In this document: positions 1-6,877 of the stretch, piece after piece
Position numbering within the stretch: the stretch's first letter is position 1
Layout of the letters: each line of letters opens with the position of its first letter
NCBI GenBank assembly: GCA_002504905.1
Contig: DATY01000033.1
Span: 979 to 9,975 of the forward strand
Direction of reading: 5' to 3'
From: Euryarchaeota archaeon UBA605
Lineage (GTDB): Archaea > Thermoplasmatota > Poseidoniia > Poseidoniales > Thalassarchaeaceae
DNA length: 8,997 bases
Translations under genes and position numbers: made by a program
Notes under the pieces: model-generated
Seen by the model: the letters and a program-made list of their open reading frames with translations, nothing else
The model's database searches: none
Told to the model about the DNA's origin: nothing

Positions 1-77
1 TCGTTGCAGGAGTTTTTGTAGCGTTGATTGGTAACTTATTTCTAGAATATTTACATTCCAAGCGTGCTAGATTTTAA
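1..77 (+). CDS. 3' end of a membrane-anchored protein (partial; possibly the metal-binding lipoprotein/SBP of the ABC system)
   Basis: Only the last 24 codons are inside the window; the frame is open from base 3 to the TAA at 75-77. They encode a hydrophobic run (VAGVFVALIGNLFLEYL) followed by a basic tail (HSKRARF). This is the profile of a final transmembrane helix with a positively charged cytoplasmic end. The next gene, an ABC ATPase, starts 45 bases downstream on the same strand, so the two are probably co-transcribed. In Zn/Mn ABC operons this place is often taken by the substrate-binding protein, and in archaea such proteins can be held by a C-terminal membrane helix. That identity is inference from position only; a transporter or other membrane protein would look the same from this fragment. 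Confidence 0.6.
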   Translation, partial: VAGVFVALIGNLFLEYLHSKRARF

Positions 78-108
78 CAATACCCATTATATGCGGTAAA
101 TATAATCT

Positions 109-117
109 AGGCAGGAA
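109..117 (+). promoter_or_regulatory. Shine-Dalgarno for the GTG-started ABC ATPase gene
   Basis: AGGCAGGAA ends five bases before the GTG at 123. The GNAGG core lies in the same register as the stronger sites of the next two genes. It supports GTG 123 as the start, because the only nearby ATG (91) is followed at once by a stop codon. Confidence 0.5.
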
Positions 118-122
118 TAAAA

Positions 123-956
123 GTGCAATCAGAAACAATTGAGGACGAATGTTGCGTCCCTCCCATTTTAGTGGTAAATGATTTGACTGTTACTCGTTCA
201 GGTAAAGTAGTTCTAAAAGATATTGATTTAACAATCCACAAAGGAGAGTTCATCGGTCTCGTTGGGCCAAATGGTAGTGGTAAATCTACACTTCTTTTAT
301 CTATCCTCGGAGTTTTGAAGCCGCATAAAGGAAAAATAATTATTTATGATAGTGAACCAAATACGAGAAATTTCTTTGGAAGAATAGGTTGGGTATCCCA
401 AGCAGCTTCTTATCTACCTCGCCAAGTCAAACTAACTGTCAAAGAGTTAGTTGAATTGGGTACAGTTAGTGGAAAAAATTTATTTTCTTTCTCATCTTTA
501 TTTCCTTTTTCATCAAATGTGGGGAGAAGAAATAAAGTATTCCAAGCAATTAAAATGGTAGGTCTAGAAGATGTTATTGATGTAGATGTTTCTAGATTAT
601 CCGGAGGTCAAAGACAGCGTGCAGTAATTGCCAGAGCACTTGCAACTGAAGCAGAATTTATTTTACTCGATGAACCTTTAGTAGGTATGGATCGCGAAGC
701 CCGAAATTCTCTTTTAAAATTATTAGATAATCTTTGTCACGAATCTGGAAAAACAATCCTTATGGTTTCACATGATTTAACTGCAATTCGACAAACAGCA
801 CATAGAATGATTTTCTTGGAAGAAAAAATCAGGTTCGATGGACCAACCAATCTTTTCCCTGATTTAGAGACTTTAGCAGATTTACGTGGCATTAGCCCCA
901 CTCATGAAAGCCCCATTCATATTAATCCCATTCCTTGGAATGAGGAGGTTAAGTAA
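123..956 (+). CDS. ABC transporter ATP-binding protein, Zn/Mn (ZnuC/MntB-like) type
   Basis: This 277-residue cytoplasmic ATPase would power a metal-uptake ABC transporter. All nucleotide-binding elements are visible: Walker A GPNGSGKST (48-56), Q-loop Gln93, signature LSGGQRQR (159-166), Walker B ILLDEP (180-185) and switch His217 in VSHDL. A Ser/Phe-rich insert (about 117-132) sits between the Q-loop and the signature, as is common in this subfamily. The Zn/Mn assignment rests mainly on the next gene, an ABC-3 family permease whose ATG shares one base with this stop codon (TAATG). The start is GTG with a Shine-Dalgarno. The first 14 residues are acidic and contain Cys10-Cys11; they precede the usual domain start and could be non-essential. 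Zinc, manganese and iron cannot be told apart from this subunit. Confidence 0.93.
   Translation: MQSETIEDECCVPPILVVNDLTVTRSGKVVLKDIDLTIHKGEFIGLVGPNGSGKSTLLLSILGVLKPHKGKIIIYDSEPNTRNFFGRIGWVSQAASYLPRQVKLTVKELVELGTVSGKNLFSFSSLFPFSSNVGRRNKVFQAIKMVGLEDVIDVDVSRLSGGQRQRAVIARALATEAEFILLDEPLVGMDREARNSLLKLLDNLCHESGKTILMVSHDLTAIRQTAHRMIFLEEKIRFDGPTNLFPDLETLADLRGISPTHESPIHINPIPWNEEVK
942..949 (+). promoter_or_regulatory. strong Shine-Dalgarno for the ABC-3 permease gene
   Basis: GAGGAGGT lies inside the last codons of the ATPase gene, with its end six bases before the ATG at 956. It decides between ATG 956 and the in-frame Met6 and Met7 codons in favour of 956, and it implies translation re-initiation at the TAATG overlap. 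Confidence 0.8.
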
Positions 957-1867
957 TGGTACTAGGTTCAATAATGATGGACATTTTTACTCCATATCTA
1001 GAATCCTTGGCACCTTATATGCCAGGAGAAATTTTCCCTTATTTCTTCAGTATGGAGATGTTTCAAAGAGCTTTGATTTCTGCAATAATGGTGACTGTAG
1101 TTGCTGGATTATTAGGCACATTCCTATTACTTAGAAATCTTGCATTAATTGGAGATGGTTTGGCTCATGTATCTTTTGGTGGTGTTGCAATAGGGGTTGT
1201 TTTAGGTGCATCATCTCCTTTATCTTATGCATTACTTTTCAGTATTATAGCCGCCATAGCTATCTATGAACTTCAATCTAGAGAAATACTTACAGGTGAT
1301 GCTTCTATTGCAATTTTTCTTACGGGGATGTTAGCCTTAGGACTGGTTGCCTTACGTTTAGGAGGTGGGGGTATTACCACGGATATTGAAGGGTATCTTT
1401 TTGGTAATTTACTTTTGATTGACAGTTCAGATTTAGATCTTACTTCGTGGATTTTTATTTTATCAATCATAACACTATTTTACATTAGATCTGGCTTACT
1501 TGCAATCACTGTTGACCCCCTTGCTGCTGCGATCCAAGGTATTCCTGTACGTCAAATTGGATTATTATTCAGTGTAGTAACTGCTGCTGTAGTAGTAAGC
1601 ATGGTTCAGGTTGTCGGTGCATTGCTAGTTACATCATTACTTGTTACTCCAGCTGCAACGGCACAATTAGTAGGGAGAAGTTTTCGTTCATGCATGATAT
1701 GGACTCAAATTTTTGGATTTAGTTCAGTCTTACTGGGTCTATATTTCTCAGCAGAACACGATACTGGAAGCGGTTCAATGATTGCTTTAGTCGCTGCAAC
1801 AATATTCTGTTTAACGGCTATATTGAGTAATTTTCCTAAATTAGTGAAGAATTCTTTCGAGGAGTAA
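956..1867 (+). CDS. ABC-3 family metal ABC transporter permease (ZnuB/MntC-like)
   Basis: This 303-residue integral membrane protein is the usual length for ABC-3 permeases. After a 35-residue N-terminus it has about eight hydrophobic helices. Family-typical segments are present: IGDGLAHVSFGGVAIG (65-80), GDASIAIFLTGMLALGL (114-130), the coupling-loop stretch DPLAAAIQGIPV (187-198), VVGALLVTSLLVTPAATAQL (219-238) and GSGSMIALVAA (271-281). It would form the membrane channel, probably as a homodimer, with the ATPase encoded just upstream, importing Zn2+, Mn2+ or a similar ion delivered by a binding protein. The one-base overlap with the ATPase gene and the 5-base gap to the next gene place it mid-operon. 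The exact metal is not readable. Confidence 0.93.
   Translation: MVLGSIMMDIFTPYLESLAPYMPGEIFPYFFSMEMFQRALISAIMVTVVAGLLGTFLLLRNLALIGDGLAHVSFGGVAIGVVLGASSPLSYALLFSIIAAIAIYELQSREILTGDASIAIFLTGMLALGLVALRLGGGGITTDIEGYLFGNLLLIDSSDLDLTSWIFILSIITLFYIRSGLLAITVDPLAAAIQGIPVRQIGLLFSVVTAAVVVSMVQVVGALLVTSLLVTPAATAQLVGRSFRSCMIWTQIFGFSSVLLGLYFSAEHDTGSGSMIALVAATIFCLTAILSNFPKLVKNSFEE
1859..1864 (+). promoter_or_regulatory. Shine-Dalgarno for the putative manganese transporter gene
   Basis: GAGGAG overlaps the final Glu-Glu codons of the permease and ends eight bases before the ATG at 1873. It supports that start and coupled translation within the operon. Confidence 0.65.
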
Positions 1868-1872
1868 TATAG

Positions 1873-3078
1873 ATGGTTTCCTCATCTGAAATTTTCGAGA
1901 TTATTATTGTGAGCATGCGGGATGCTTTTCTGGCAGTGACAGTTTTTGTTGCGGCAATGGTTCTATTATTCAGTTGGTTGCAGTATATCACTGCTGGGAG
2001 ATTTGTAGATAAAATTCGTGCAAGTACTGGATGGCAACCTGTTATTGGAGCCCTGATGGGTATCACTCCCGGTTGTGGTGGTGCTATCGTAATGATGCCA
2101 ATGTACGCTCGTGGTTATGTCACCTATGGGACAGTAATAGCGACCCTTATTGCAACATTAGGTGATGCAGCATTTGTTTTAATCGGTGCAGCAATCACTG
2201 ATTCTTCTTTCATTGCTCCAGTTATCGCCGTACACCTAATTTCATTTGTTACAGGTATTCTATGGGGTTACCTTGTAGATTCGATGAAGATTACCCCCAG
2301 GAATCCATTAGGTAAATTTGGTCCAACATTTAGAGAAAATAACATCACAATAATAAGTGAAGATAATGGTGAATATTCGAAAGATGTTTTTGACGATCTT
2401 GGGAGAGAAGAAAAAACTGGATGGGGGTACTTTCTACTGCACCAGGGCTACACTATCTGGTGGATTGTGACCGCTCTTGGTCTGTTCTTTGCAATTATGT
2501 TATTGATTTGGAGTGCTCAGGATCCAGATTTCTCGCTTGACATTGATTTCAATCCATTGACATTGTACGGTTTCATTACTTGGATTGGATTAATTGGAAC
2601 TTCGTTATCAATTATACTCTACATTTCACAGAAGAATTGGATTAGAGATGATACTGAAGCATCTATTGGCGATAAATTGTATTCAATGCGAGAGACATTA
2701 ATCCATTCTGCTAGTGAAACTGCATTCGTTACTTTTTGGGTGATGTCAGCTTATCTAATTTTTGAATTTTCAATGTTATTTTCGGGATTGTCCGAGGCCG
2801 ATTTAGCCTCATATGGAGATGGTCTGATTGCTGTAATTTTTGCCGCTGTCATAGGGCTAATTCCTGGTTGTGGGCCACAAATAATTGCTATAACTGCATA
2901 TACCAAGGATCTAATCTCATTCCCTGCACTTGTAGCAAATGCCATCAGTCAAGACGGAGATGCACTATTTCCATTACTTGCTAGACATCGAGTAGCAAGT
3001 CTTTGGGCCACTGTTCACACTACAATTCCTGCCCTAATTGTTGGTATTATATTAATGGTATTTGGTGTAACGTTTTAA
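1873..3078 (+). CDS. putative manganese / heavy-metal transporter, 10-TM family with internal repeat
   Basis: This is a 401-residue polytopic membrane protein resembling the family annotated as putative manganese transporter or 10TM heavy-metal exporter (ArsP_2-like). Two homologous halves are visible. The first carries MRDAFLAVTVFVAAMVLLFSW (15-35), TPGCGGA (65-71) and LGDAAF (96-101). The second carries SETAFVTFWVMSAYLIFEFS (281-300), IPGCGPQ (330-336) and QDGDALFPL (360-368). A long hydrophilic loop (about 138-190) joins them. The paired PGCG and GDA-F motifs are the likely substrate-path residues. The family is generally thought to move divalent metal outward, but direction is not proven. 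The gene is last in an operon with an uptake-type ABC system, an arrangement suited to balancing metal level. A T-rich tract follows directly. Confidence 0.82.
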   Translation: MVSSSEIFEIIIVSMRDAFLAVTVFVAAMVLLFSWLQYITAGRFVDKIRASTGWQPVIGALMGITPGCGGAIVMMPMYARGYVTYGTVIATLIATLGDAAFVLIGAAITDSSFIAPVIAVHLISFVTGILWGYLVDSMKITPRNPLGKFGPTFRENNITIISEDNGEYSKDVFDDLGREEKTGWGYFLLHQGYTIWWIVTALGLFFAIMLLIWSAQDPDFSLDIDFNPLTLYGFITWIGLIGTSLSIILYISQKNWIRDDTEASIGDKLYSMRETLIHSASETAFVTFWVMSAYLIFEFSMLFSGLSEADLASYGDGLIAVIFAAVIGLIPGCGPQIIAITAYTKDLISFPALVANAISQDGDALFPLLARHRVASLWATVHTTIPALIVGIILMVFGVTF

Positions 3079-3081
3079 GAA

Positions 3082-3108
3082 TTTTTTTGTTTGTATAATT
3101 AATTTTTT
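3082..3108 (+). terminator. T-rich intrinsic termination region after the metal operon
   Basis: A run of seven T residues (3082-3088), a TTTGT stretch and a run of six T residues (3103-3108) begin four bases after the stop codon. There is no GC-rich hairpin. Oligo-T tracts without a stem are the known form of archaeal intrinsic terminators. The position at the end of a multi-gene operon supports the call, though high AT content makes T-runs common here. Confidence 0.45.
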
Positions 3109-3146
3109 ATTTTAAAAACATTATATTGTGATATCTCAGTCTGATA

Positions 3147-3157
3147 ATTTCATATAT
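3147..3157 (+). promoter_or_regulatory. TATA-like box for the acyltransferase gene
   Basis: ATTTCATATAT is centred about 25 bases before the ATG at 3179, the distance expected between an archaeal TATA box and the transcription start. No Shine-Dalgarno precedes ATG 3179, so a leaderless mRNA fits. Earlier AT-rich blocks (TATAATTAA at 3094-3102, TTTTAAAA at 3110-3117) could serve an upstream GTG start instead. Confidence 0.35.
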
Positions 3158-3178
3158 CTTCTTATTTACGCATTGACA

Positions 3179-4465
3179 ATGGAATCTTCTAAAATTCGAA
3201 GATATGACATTGACTGGCTTAGAGTAATTCTCTTTGCTCTCTTGATTTGGTTTCATTATGCAGCTTTTTCATTGGGGCAATTATTTGATGGTGAAACTAC
3301 ATTTGAAGTTTTAAACATACCATTATTTTTTATAATTGCAGTTATGCATCAATGGAGATTAGCAGCATTGTTTGTTATTTCAGGCATGGGTACTGCTTTT
3401 GCCTTTAGGAGAAGAAGTTGGCATCAATATATTAGAGAAAGAGGAATAAGATTAGGAATACCTCTAATTTTTGGAATTTATATACTATTTTTTGGTATTT
3501 TTAATATCAAAGATGCTACTGAATTATTGTTTTCAATATTTCCTGGTTCTGGAAGAATGCCTTATGGGCACCTTTGGTTCATCTATAATCTTCTTATTTA
3601 TTCAGTATTATTAACTCCTATTTTTGCTCACGTTAAAAATAGTCCAGATGGCATTGTCGTTCGTCTTGTTCGTGCGGTCTTGAGTACTAAATGGGGTATT
3701 GGAATTCTTTTCCTCCCTCCATTAATATTAGCGATTAATGGAATAATGTTCAAACCTTGGGAATTTGGTGAAGTCGGTATGTGGTGGGAATTTCCCAGAT
3801 ATCTAATCTACTTCTTGCTTGGTTTTCTATTAATTTCTGCCAAAGAAGAGTATTTCTCCGTTCTAGATTCTATACGTATTCCGGTAACTATTTTTACTCC
3901 AATTTTAGCAATATTATGGTTTTCAGTCAATGAAGGCAGTGAAATCCCAAGCATAATGGAAGGAGGATGGGTGAAAAGAGGATACCCTGCCTTTACTGGG
4001 GAAACAATAGTAGCTTCTTTCATCCAATCTTTCCACTCATGGTTCTGGTGTTTACTCATTTTTTCTTGGTCTTCTAAAATATTGAATAAACCGAATAAAT
4101 GGTTATCATATCTAAACGAAGCTGTATACCCTACCTACATTGTTCATATGCATTTAACATTCCTCCCCATCGCAATTTTGGGAGCTATTGGAATAGGATA
4201 TTATTCTGGGATGATTATTGGAACTATTTTCGTTATGTTTTCAGTAATGTTTTGTTTCGAAATAGTCCGTAGGGCGAGATTTGCTAGGGTATTTTTTGGA
4301 ATTAAGGGTGGCGGTAAGGAAGTCTACGAATTATTTCCTTACAAACAGATTAATGATGAAGGTTTGAATACTTTTATTGAAATAATATTCCATATCCTCG
4401 TGATAATCATGATAATAGGATTACTAATATTTCTTGTTCTTGCAGGAGTAATTAGTGAAATTTAA
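3179..4465 (+). CDS. membrane acyltransferase, acyltransferase-3 (OpgC/OafA-like) family
   Basis: This predicted integral membrane enzyme has 428 residues from ATG 3179. The family transfers acyl groups (acetyl, succinyl and others) from a cytoplasmic donor to sugars or lipids at the outer membrane face. Family marks are the opening RRYDIDWLRVILFALLIWFHY (7-27) with the conserved His26, the RERGIRLGIPLIFG segment (86-99), HLWFIYNLLIYSVLLTP (131-147) and NEAVYPTYIVHMHLTFLP (313-330). About ten hydrophobic helices are followed by an extra C-terminal helix (about 399-425). The frame is open upstream to a GTG at 3128, adding 17 residues that do not fit the family. ATG 3179 is preferred because the conserved N-terminal motif starts there and a TATA-like box lies 25 bases before it. 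The acceptor is unknown; surface glycan or lipid is likely. Confidence 0.87.
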   Translation: MESSKIRRYDIDWLRVILFALLIWFHYAAFSLGQLFDGETTFEVLNIPLFFIIAVMHQWRLAALFVISGMGTAFAFRRRSWHQYIRERGIRLGIPLIFGIYILFFGIFNIKDATELLFSIFPGSGRMPYGHLWFIYNLLIYSVLLTPIFAHVKNSPDGIVVRLVRAVLSTKWGIGILFLPPLILAINGIMFKPWEFGEVGMWWEFPRYLIYFLLGFLLISAKEEYFSVLDSIRIPVTIFTPILAILWFSVNEGSEIPSIMEGGWVKRGYPAFTGETIVASFIQSFHSWFWCLLIFSWSSKILNKPNKWLSYLNEAVYPTYIVHMHLTFLPIAILGAIGIGYYSGMIIGTIFVMFSVMFCFEIVRRARFARVFFGIKGGGKEVYELFPYKQINDEGLNTFIEIIFHILVIIMIIGLLIFLVLAGVISEI

Positions 4466-4510
4466 TTATTTATATTAAAATAATATGTTCTGAAAGAAAT
4501 TTTAGAAACA

Positions 4511-4520
4511 CATAATAATA
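4511..4520 (+). promoter_or_regulatory. TATA-like box for the AlkB-like gene
   Basis: CATAATAATA is centred about 25 bases before the ATG at 4540, and no Shine-Dalgarno lies between. This matches the leaderless arrangement at 3179 and 7190. A further AT-rich block (TTATATTAAAATAAT, 4470-4484) overlaps the end of the previous gene region and could give a leadered transcript instead. Confidence 0.3.
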
Positions 4521-4539
4521 CTCATGCCCTGAGAAATAT

Positions 4540-5556
4540 ATGGAAGGTAAGACACTATCTCCTGAACCTTGGACATTACATTTATTAGGTTTAATAAGCC
4601 CTTTTTTAGTAATTTCAGGTAATCTGTTGGGGGGTCTCTTTACAGCAATGGGCGTAATATTCATTTGGGGAGTAGGTCCTATTCTAGATGTTCTACTAGG
4701 TAAAAGTAAGATTTCTCGTCCACCAAGGGATTCTGGAACACCATATGAAATTTTATTATGGGTCCATGGAATTTCACATTTTTTTGTGATTGGATCATTT
4801 TTCGTATTTGCATTTCAACAAAATGAGATTAATTTATGGCTAGTTACAGCAGCAATTTCAACCGGACTTTGTTCTGGTGCATCTGCGATAGTAACAGCTC
4901 ATGAACTTGGCCATCATAGGCCAAGAAGTCCAGGTTGGATTCTAGCAAGACTTCTATTATTTACAGTGAATTATTCACATTTCACCACTGAGCATAATCA
5001 CGTTCATCACAAATGGGTAGCAACGGATAGAGATTCTGCTAGCGCCAGATCTGATGAAGGAATTTGGTTTTTCTGGTTAAGGACTATACCAGGTCAATTT
5101 TTCTCTTCATTACAGGTGCATAACAGAAAAGGTCGTAGGGGCATTAGGAATCCAACCTTACAATATTTTTCATTACAAATTTTTGCTGGTTTAGTTTTAC
5201 TATCATTTTCAAATGGAATAGTACTTTTATCTGGATGGTTAATACTTTCATTATTAGCAATTTTAACATTAGAATATGTTAATTATATTCGACATTGGGG
5301 ATTGAGGAGAGATGTCGGGGAGCGGCAATCAATGATGCATTCATGGAATACTGAGTCACGTTGGTCACGTTGGTCATTATTGGAACTGACTAGACACTCT
5401 CATCACCATTTAGAAGCAAGTGTTCCATTCTGGAAATTGCAACCACACCGCGAAGCACCTGAATTACCATCTGGATATTATGCATGCTGGTGGCCTTGTT
5501 TAATTCCACCAGTATGGAAACGCTGGGTATCGCCAAGAATACCAACTTCCAATTAA
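4540..5556 (+). CDS. alkB: AlkB-type alkane 1-monooxygenase-like membrane diiron hydroxylase
   Basis: This 338-residue membrane protein has the full histidine signature of AlkB, which hydroxylates the terminal carbon of medium or long alkanes using O2 and electrons from rubredoxin. Visible are GPILDVLLG (46-54), box 1 HELGHH (121-126), box 2 EHNHVHH (151-157) followed by VATDRDSAS, the NYIRHWG motif (248-254, normally HYG), HSWN (267-270), box 3 RHSHHH (285-290) and LPSGYYACWWPCLIPPVW (309-326). The nine His expected to bind the two irons all appear present. Deviations from Pseudomonas AlkB are Asp to His inside box 3 (residue 288), Gly to Val in box 2 (155) and HYG to HWG. The protein stops soon after the SPRI segment, so it lacks the roughly 50-residue C-terminal tail and any rubredoxin fusion. 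No rubredoxin or reductase gene is in the window. The substrate could be alkanes or another lipid-like molecule; related fatty-acid or xylene-type hydroxylases fit less well. Confidence 0.9.
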   Translation: MEGKTLSPEPWTLHLLGLISPFLVISGNLLGGLFTAMGVIFIWGVGPILDVLLGKSKISRPPRDSGTPYEILLWVHGISHFFVIGSFFVFAFQQNEINLWLVTAAISTGLCSGASAIVTAHELGHHRPRSPGWILARLLLFTVNYSHFTTEHNHVHHKWVATDRDSASARSDEGIWFFWLRTIPGQFFSSLQVHNRKGRRGIRNPTLQYFSLQIFAGLVLLSFSNGIVLLSGWLILSLLAILTLEYVNYIRHWGLRRDVGERQSMMHSWNTESRWSRWSLLELTRHSHHHLEASVPFWKLQPHREAPELPSGYYACWWPCLIPPVWKRWVSPRIPTSN

Positions 5557-5557
5557 T

Positions 5558-5598
5558 CTTAATCGTATTTCTTAGACCGTTTCACTTATACGATTAAG
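5558..5598 (+). repeat. perfect 11-bp inverted repeat between the hydroxylase and methyltransferase genes
   Basis: CTTAATCGTAT at 5558-5568 pairs perfectly with ATACGATTAAG at 5588-5598, leaving a 19-base loop. It begins two bases after the hydroxylase stop codon. The right arm holds a TATA-like CTTATAC about 25 bases before a possible transcript start that would give the methyltransferase a short leader with its Shine-Dalgarno. The stem is AT-rich and no T-run follows the right arm, so it is not a typical terminator. An operator or mRNA hairpin is possible. The left end also repeats TTAATC twice in tandem (5553-5564). Confidence 0.6.
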
Positions 5599-5619
5599 TT
5601 GGAACCATAGAAATATATC

Positions 5620-5626
5620 AGGTGAT
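5620..5626 (+). promoter_or_regulatory. Shine-Dalgarno for the DNA methyltransferase gene
   Basis: AGGTGAT lies three bases before the ATG at 5630 and is an exact match to the 3' part of the GGAGGTGAT consensus. It fixes the start at 5630 and shows that this gene has a leader, unlike the genes at 3179, 4540 and 7190. Confidence 0.65.
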
Positions 5627-5629
5627 GAA

Positions 5630-6868
5630 ATGGGTGAAGTTACATTACATCATCTTAGAAAAACTGCTGCTAGAGATACTGATGAGTATGTTTTTTCACA
5701 ATTAATCCCCTACATAGGAAATAAAAGGAAATTATTAGATCTTATACATCAGGCAATTAAATTAACAAAAATTGAGAATGGTACTTTTGTTGATTTATTT
5801 TCTGGCAGTACTGTCGTGTCTAGATTCGCAAAAAAACTTGGTTTTAGAGTTCTTTCAAATGATTGGGAACCATATTCTGAACAGATAGCAATTGGTACTG
5901 TAGTTTTGAATGAAGTTCCAAAGTTTGAGTATTTTGGAGGATATCAAAATATCTTTGAATTATTGAATAATATTGAGCCAGTAGAAGATTATGTCACCAG
6001 ACATTTATGCCCTTCTGATGATCATAATATAGATCATGAAAAAGATAGACTATTTTTTATGAGAAAAAATGGAATGAAAATTGATGCTATGCGTGAGCTA
6101 ATATCTAATTGGGTTGAGGAAGAAAAAATAACTTCTACAGAATTTTCTTATCTAATGGCATCATTTATGTATTCTGCATCATATGTTAGTAATACTAGTG
6201 GAGTATTCAAGGGATTCCATAGAGGGTGGGGAGGAAGTAACGGTACAGCAAAATATCGAATATGTTCAGATATAATTCTTAGACCTCCTATCCTGTATAA
6301 TAATTTCAAAGAAAATATATCCACTCGTCAGGATGCAGGAGTTTTGGTTAATAGACTCACTGAGATTTTAGGAAAAACCCCGGATATTATTTATCTCGAT
6401 CCACCATATAACCAACATCCATATGGTTCTAATTATCATGTACTTAATTCAATCACTTTATGGGATAAACCTGATTTTCCAGAAAAAATTACTAGAGGTA
6501 CTAAATCTGCAATTAGATTAGATTGGCGTACTGAAAGAAAAAGTGCATATAACTCTCGACTTAAAGCTGTACAAGAATTTCAAGAGTTGATAGATAATAT
6601 TTCATCTAAGTATATACTCACAAGTTACAGTACAGAGGGAAATATTTCTCTGATTGAAATGATGAGTATTTTAGGTCGCAAAGGCTCTTTAGAAGTTGTT
6701 AAGAGAGAATATGTTAGGTATCGAGTTAGCCCCACAAGATTATCTCCTAAACCTAGGAATGTTGAATTTGTAGTGATTACAGATACAAGAGCTGTACCTG
6801 AATCTGAAGAAAATATCAAAAAAATTGTTTCTGATATTCTTTTAATTGATTCAGAAATTTCCCTTTGA
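5630..6868 (+). CDS. DNA adenine-N6 methyltransferase, D12 class (Dam/FokI-like), orphan
   Basis: This 412-residue enzyme is predicted to move a methyl group from S-adenosylmethionine to adenine N6 in a specific DNA sequence. Motif order is that of the D12 (alpha) class: motif X as PYIGNKRKLL (27-36), SAM-binding motif I FVDLFSGS (53-60), Asn77-Asp78 at the end of the next strand, then a target-recognition region (about 100-250). The catalytic motif IV follows as YLDPPYNQHPYGSNYH (255-270), and TSYSTEGNISL (331-341) lies near the end. The long middle section is typical of restriction-type enzymes rather than Dam itself. No restriction endonuclease is encoded here; the only partner is the 75-residue protein that starts nine bases downstream. 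The recognition site cannot be predicted. It could be a solitary regulatory methyltransferase, an anti-restriction enzyme, or the remnant of a restriction-modification system. Confidence 0.9.
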   Translation: MGEVTLHHLRKTAARDTDEYVFSQLIPYIGNKRKLLDLIHQAIKLTKIENGTFVDLFSGSTVVSRFAKKLGFRVLSNDWEPYSEQIAIGTVVLNEVPKFEYFGGYQNIFELLNNIEPVEDYVTRHLCPSDDHNIDHEKDRLFFMRKNGMKIDAMRELISNWVEEEKITSTEFSYLMASFMYSASYVSNTSGVFKGFHRGWGGSNGTAKYRICSDIILRPPILYNNFKENISTRQDAGVLVNRLTEILGKTPDIIYLDPPYNQHPYGSNYHVLNSITLWDKPDFPEKITRGTKSAIRLDWRTERKSAYNSRLKAVQEFQELIDNISSKYILTSYSTEGNISLIEMMSILGRKGSLEVVKREYVRYRVSPTRLSPKPRNVEFVVITDTRAVPESEENIKKIVSDILLIDSEISL

Positions 6869-6877
6869 GTTGTTAAA

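Noticed and set aside
886..1134. 82-codon + frame overlapping the ATPase-permease junction
   Set aside because: It overlaps two well-supported genes in another frame and has no recognisable features.
4465..4484. AT-only inverted repeat ATTATTT...AAATAAT after the acyltransferase stop
   Set aside because: Seven AT-only pairs in a very AT-rich spacer are expected by chance, and no T-run specific to the + strand follows.
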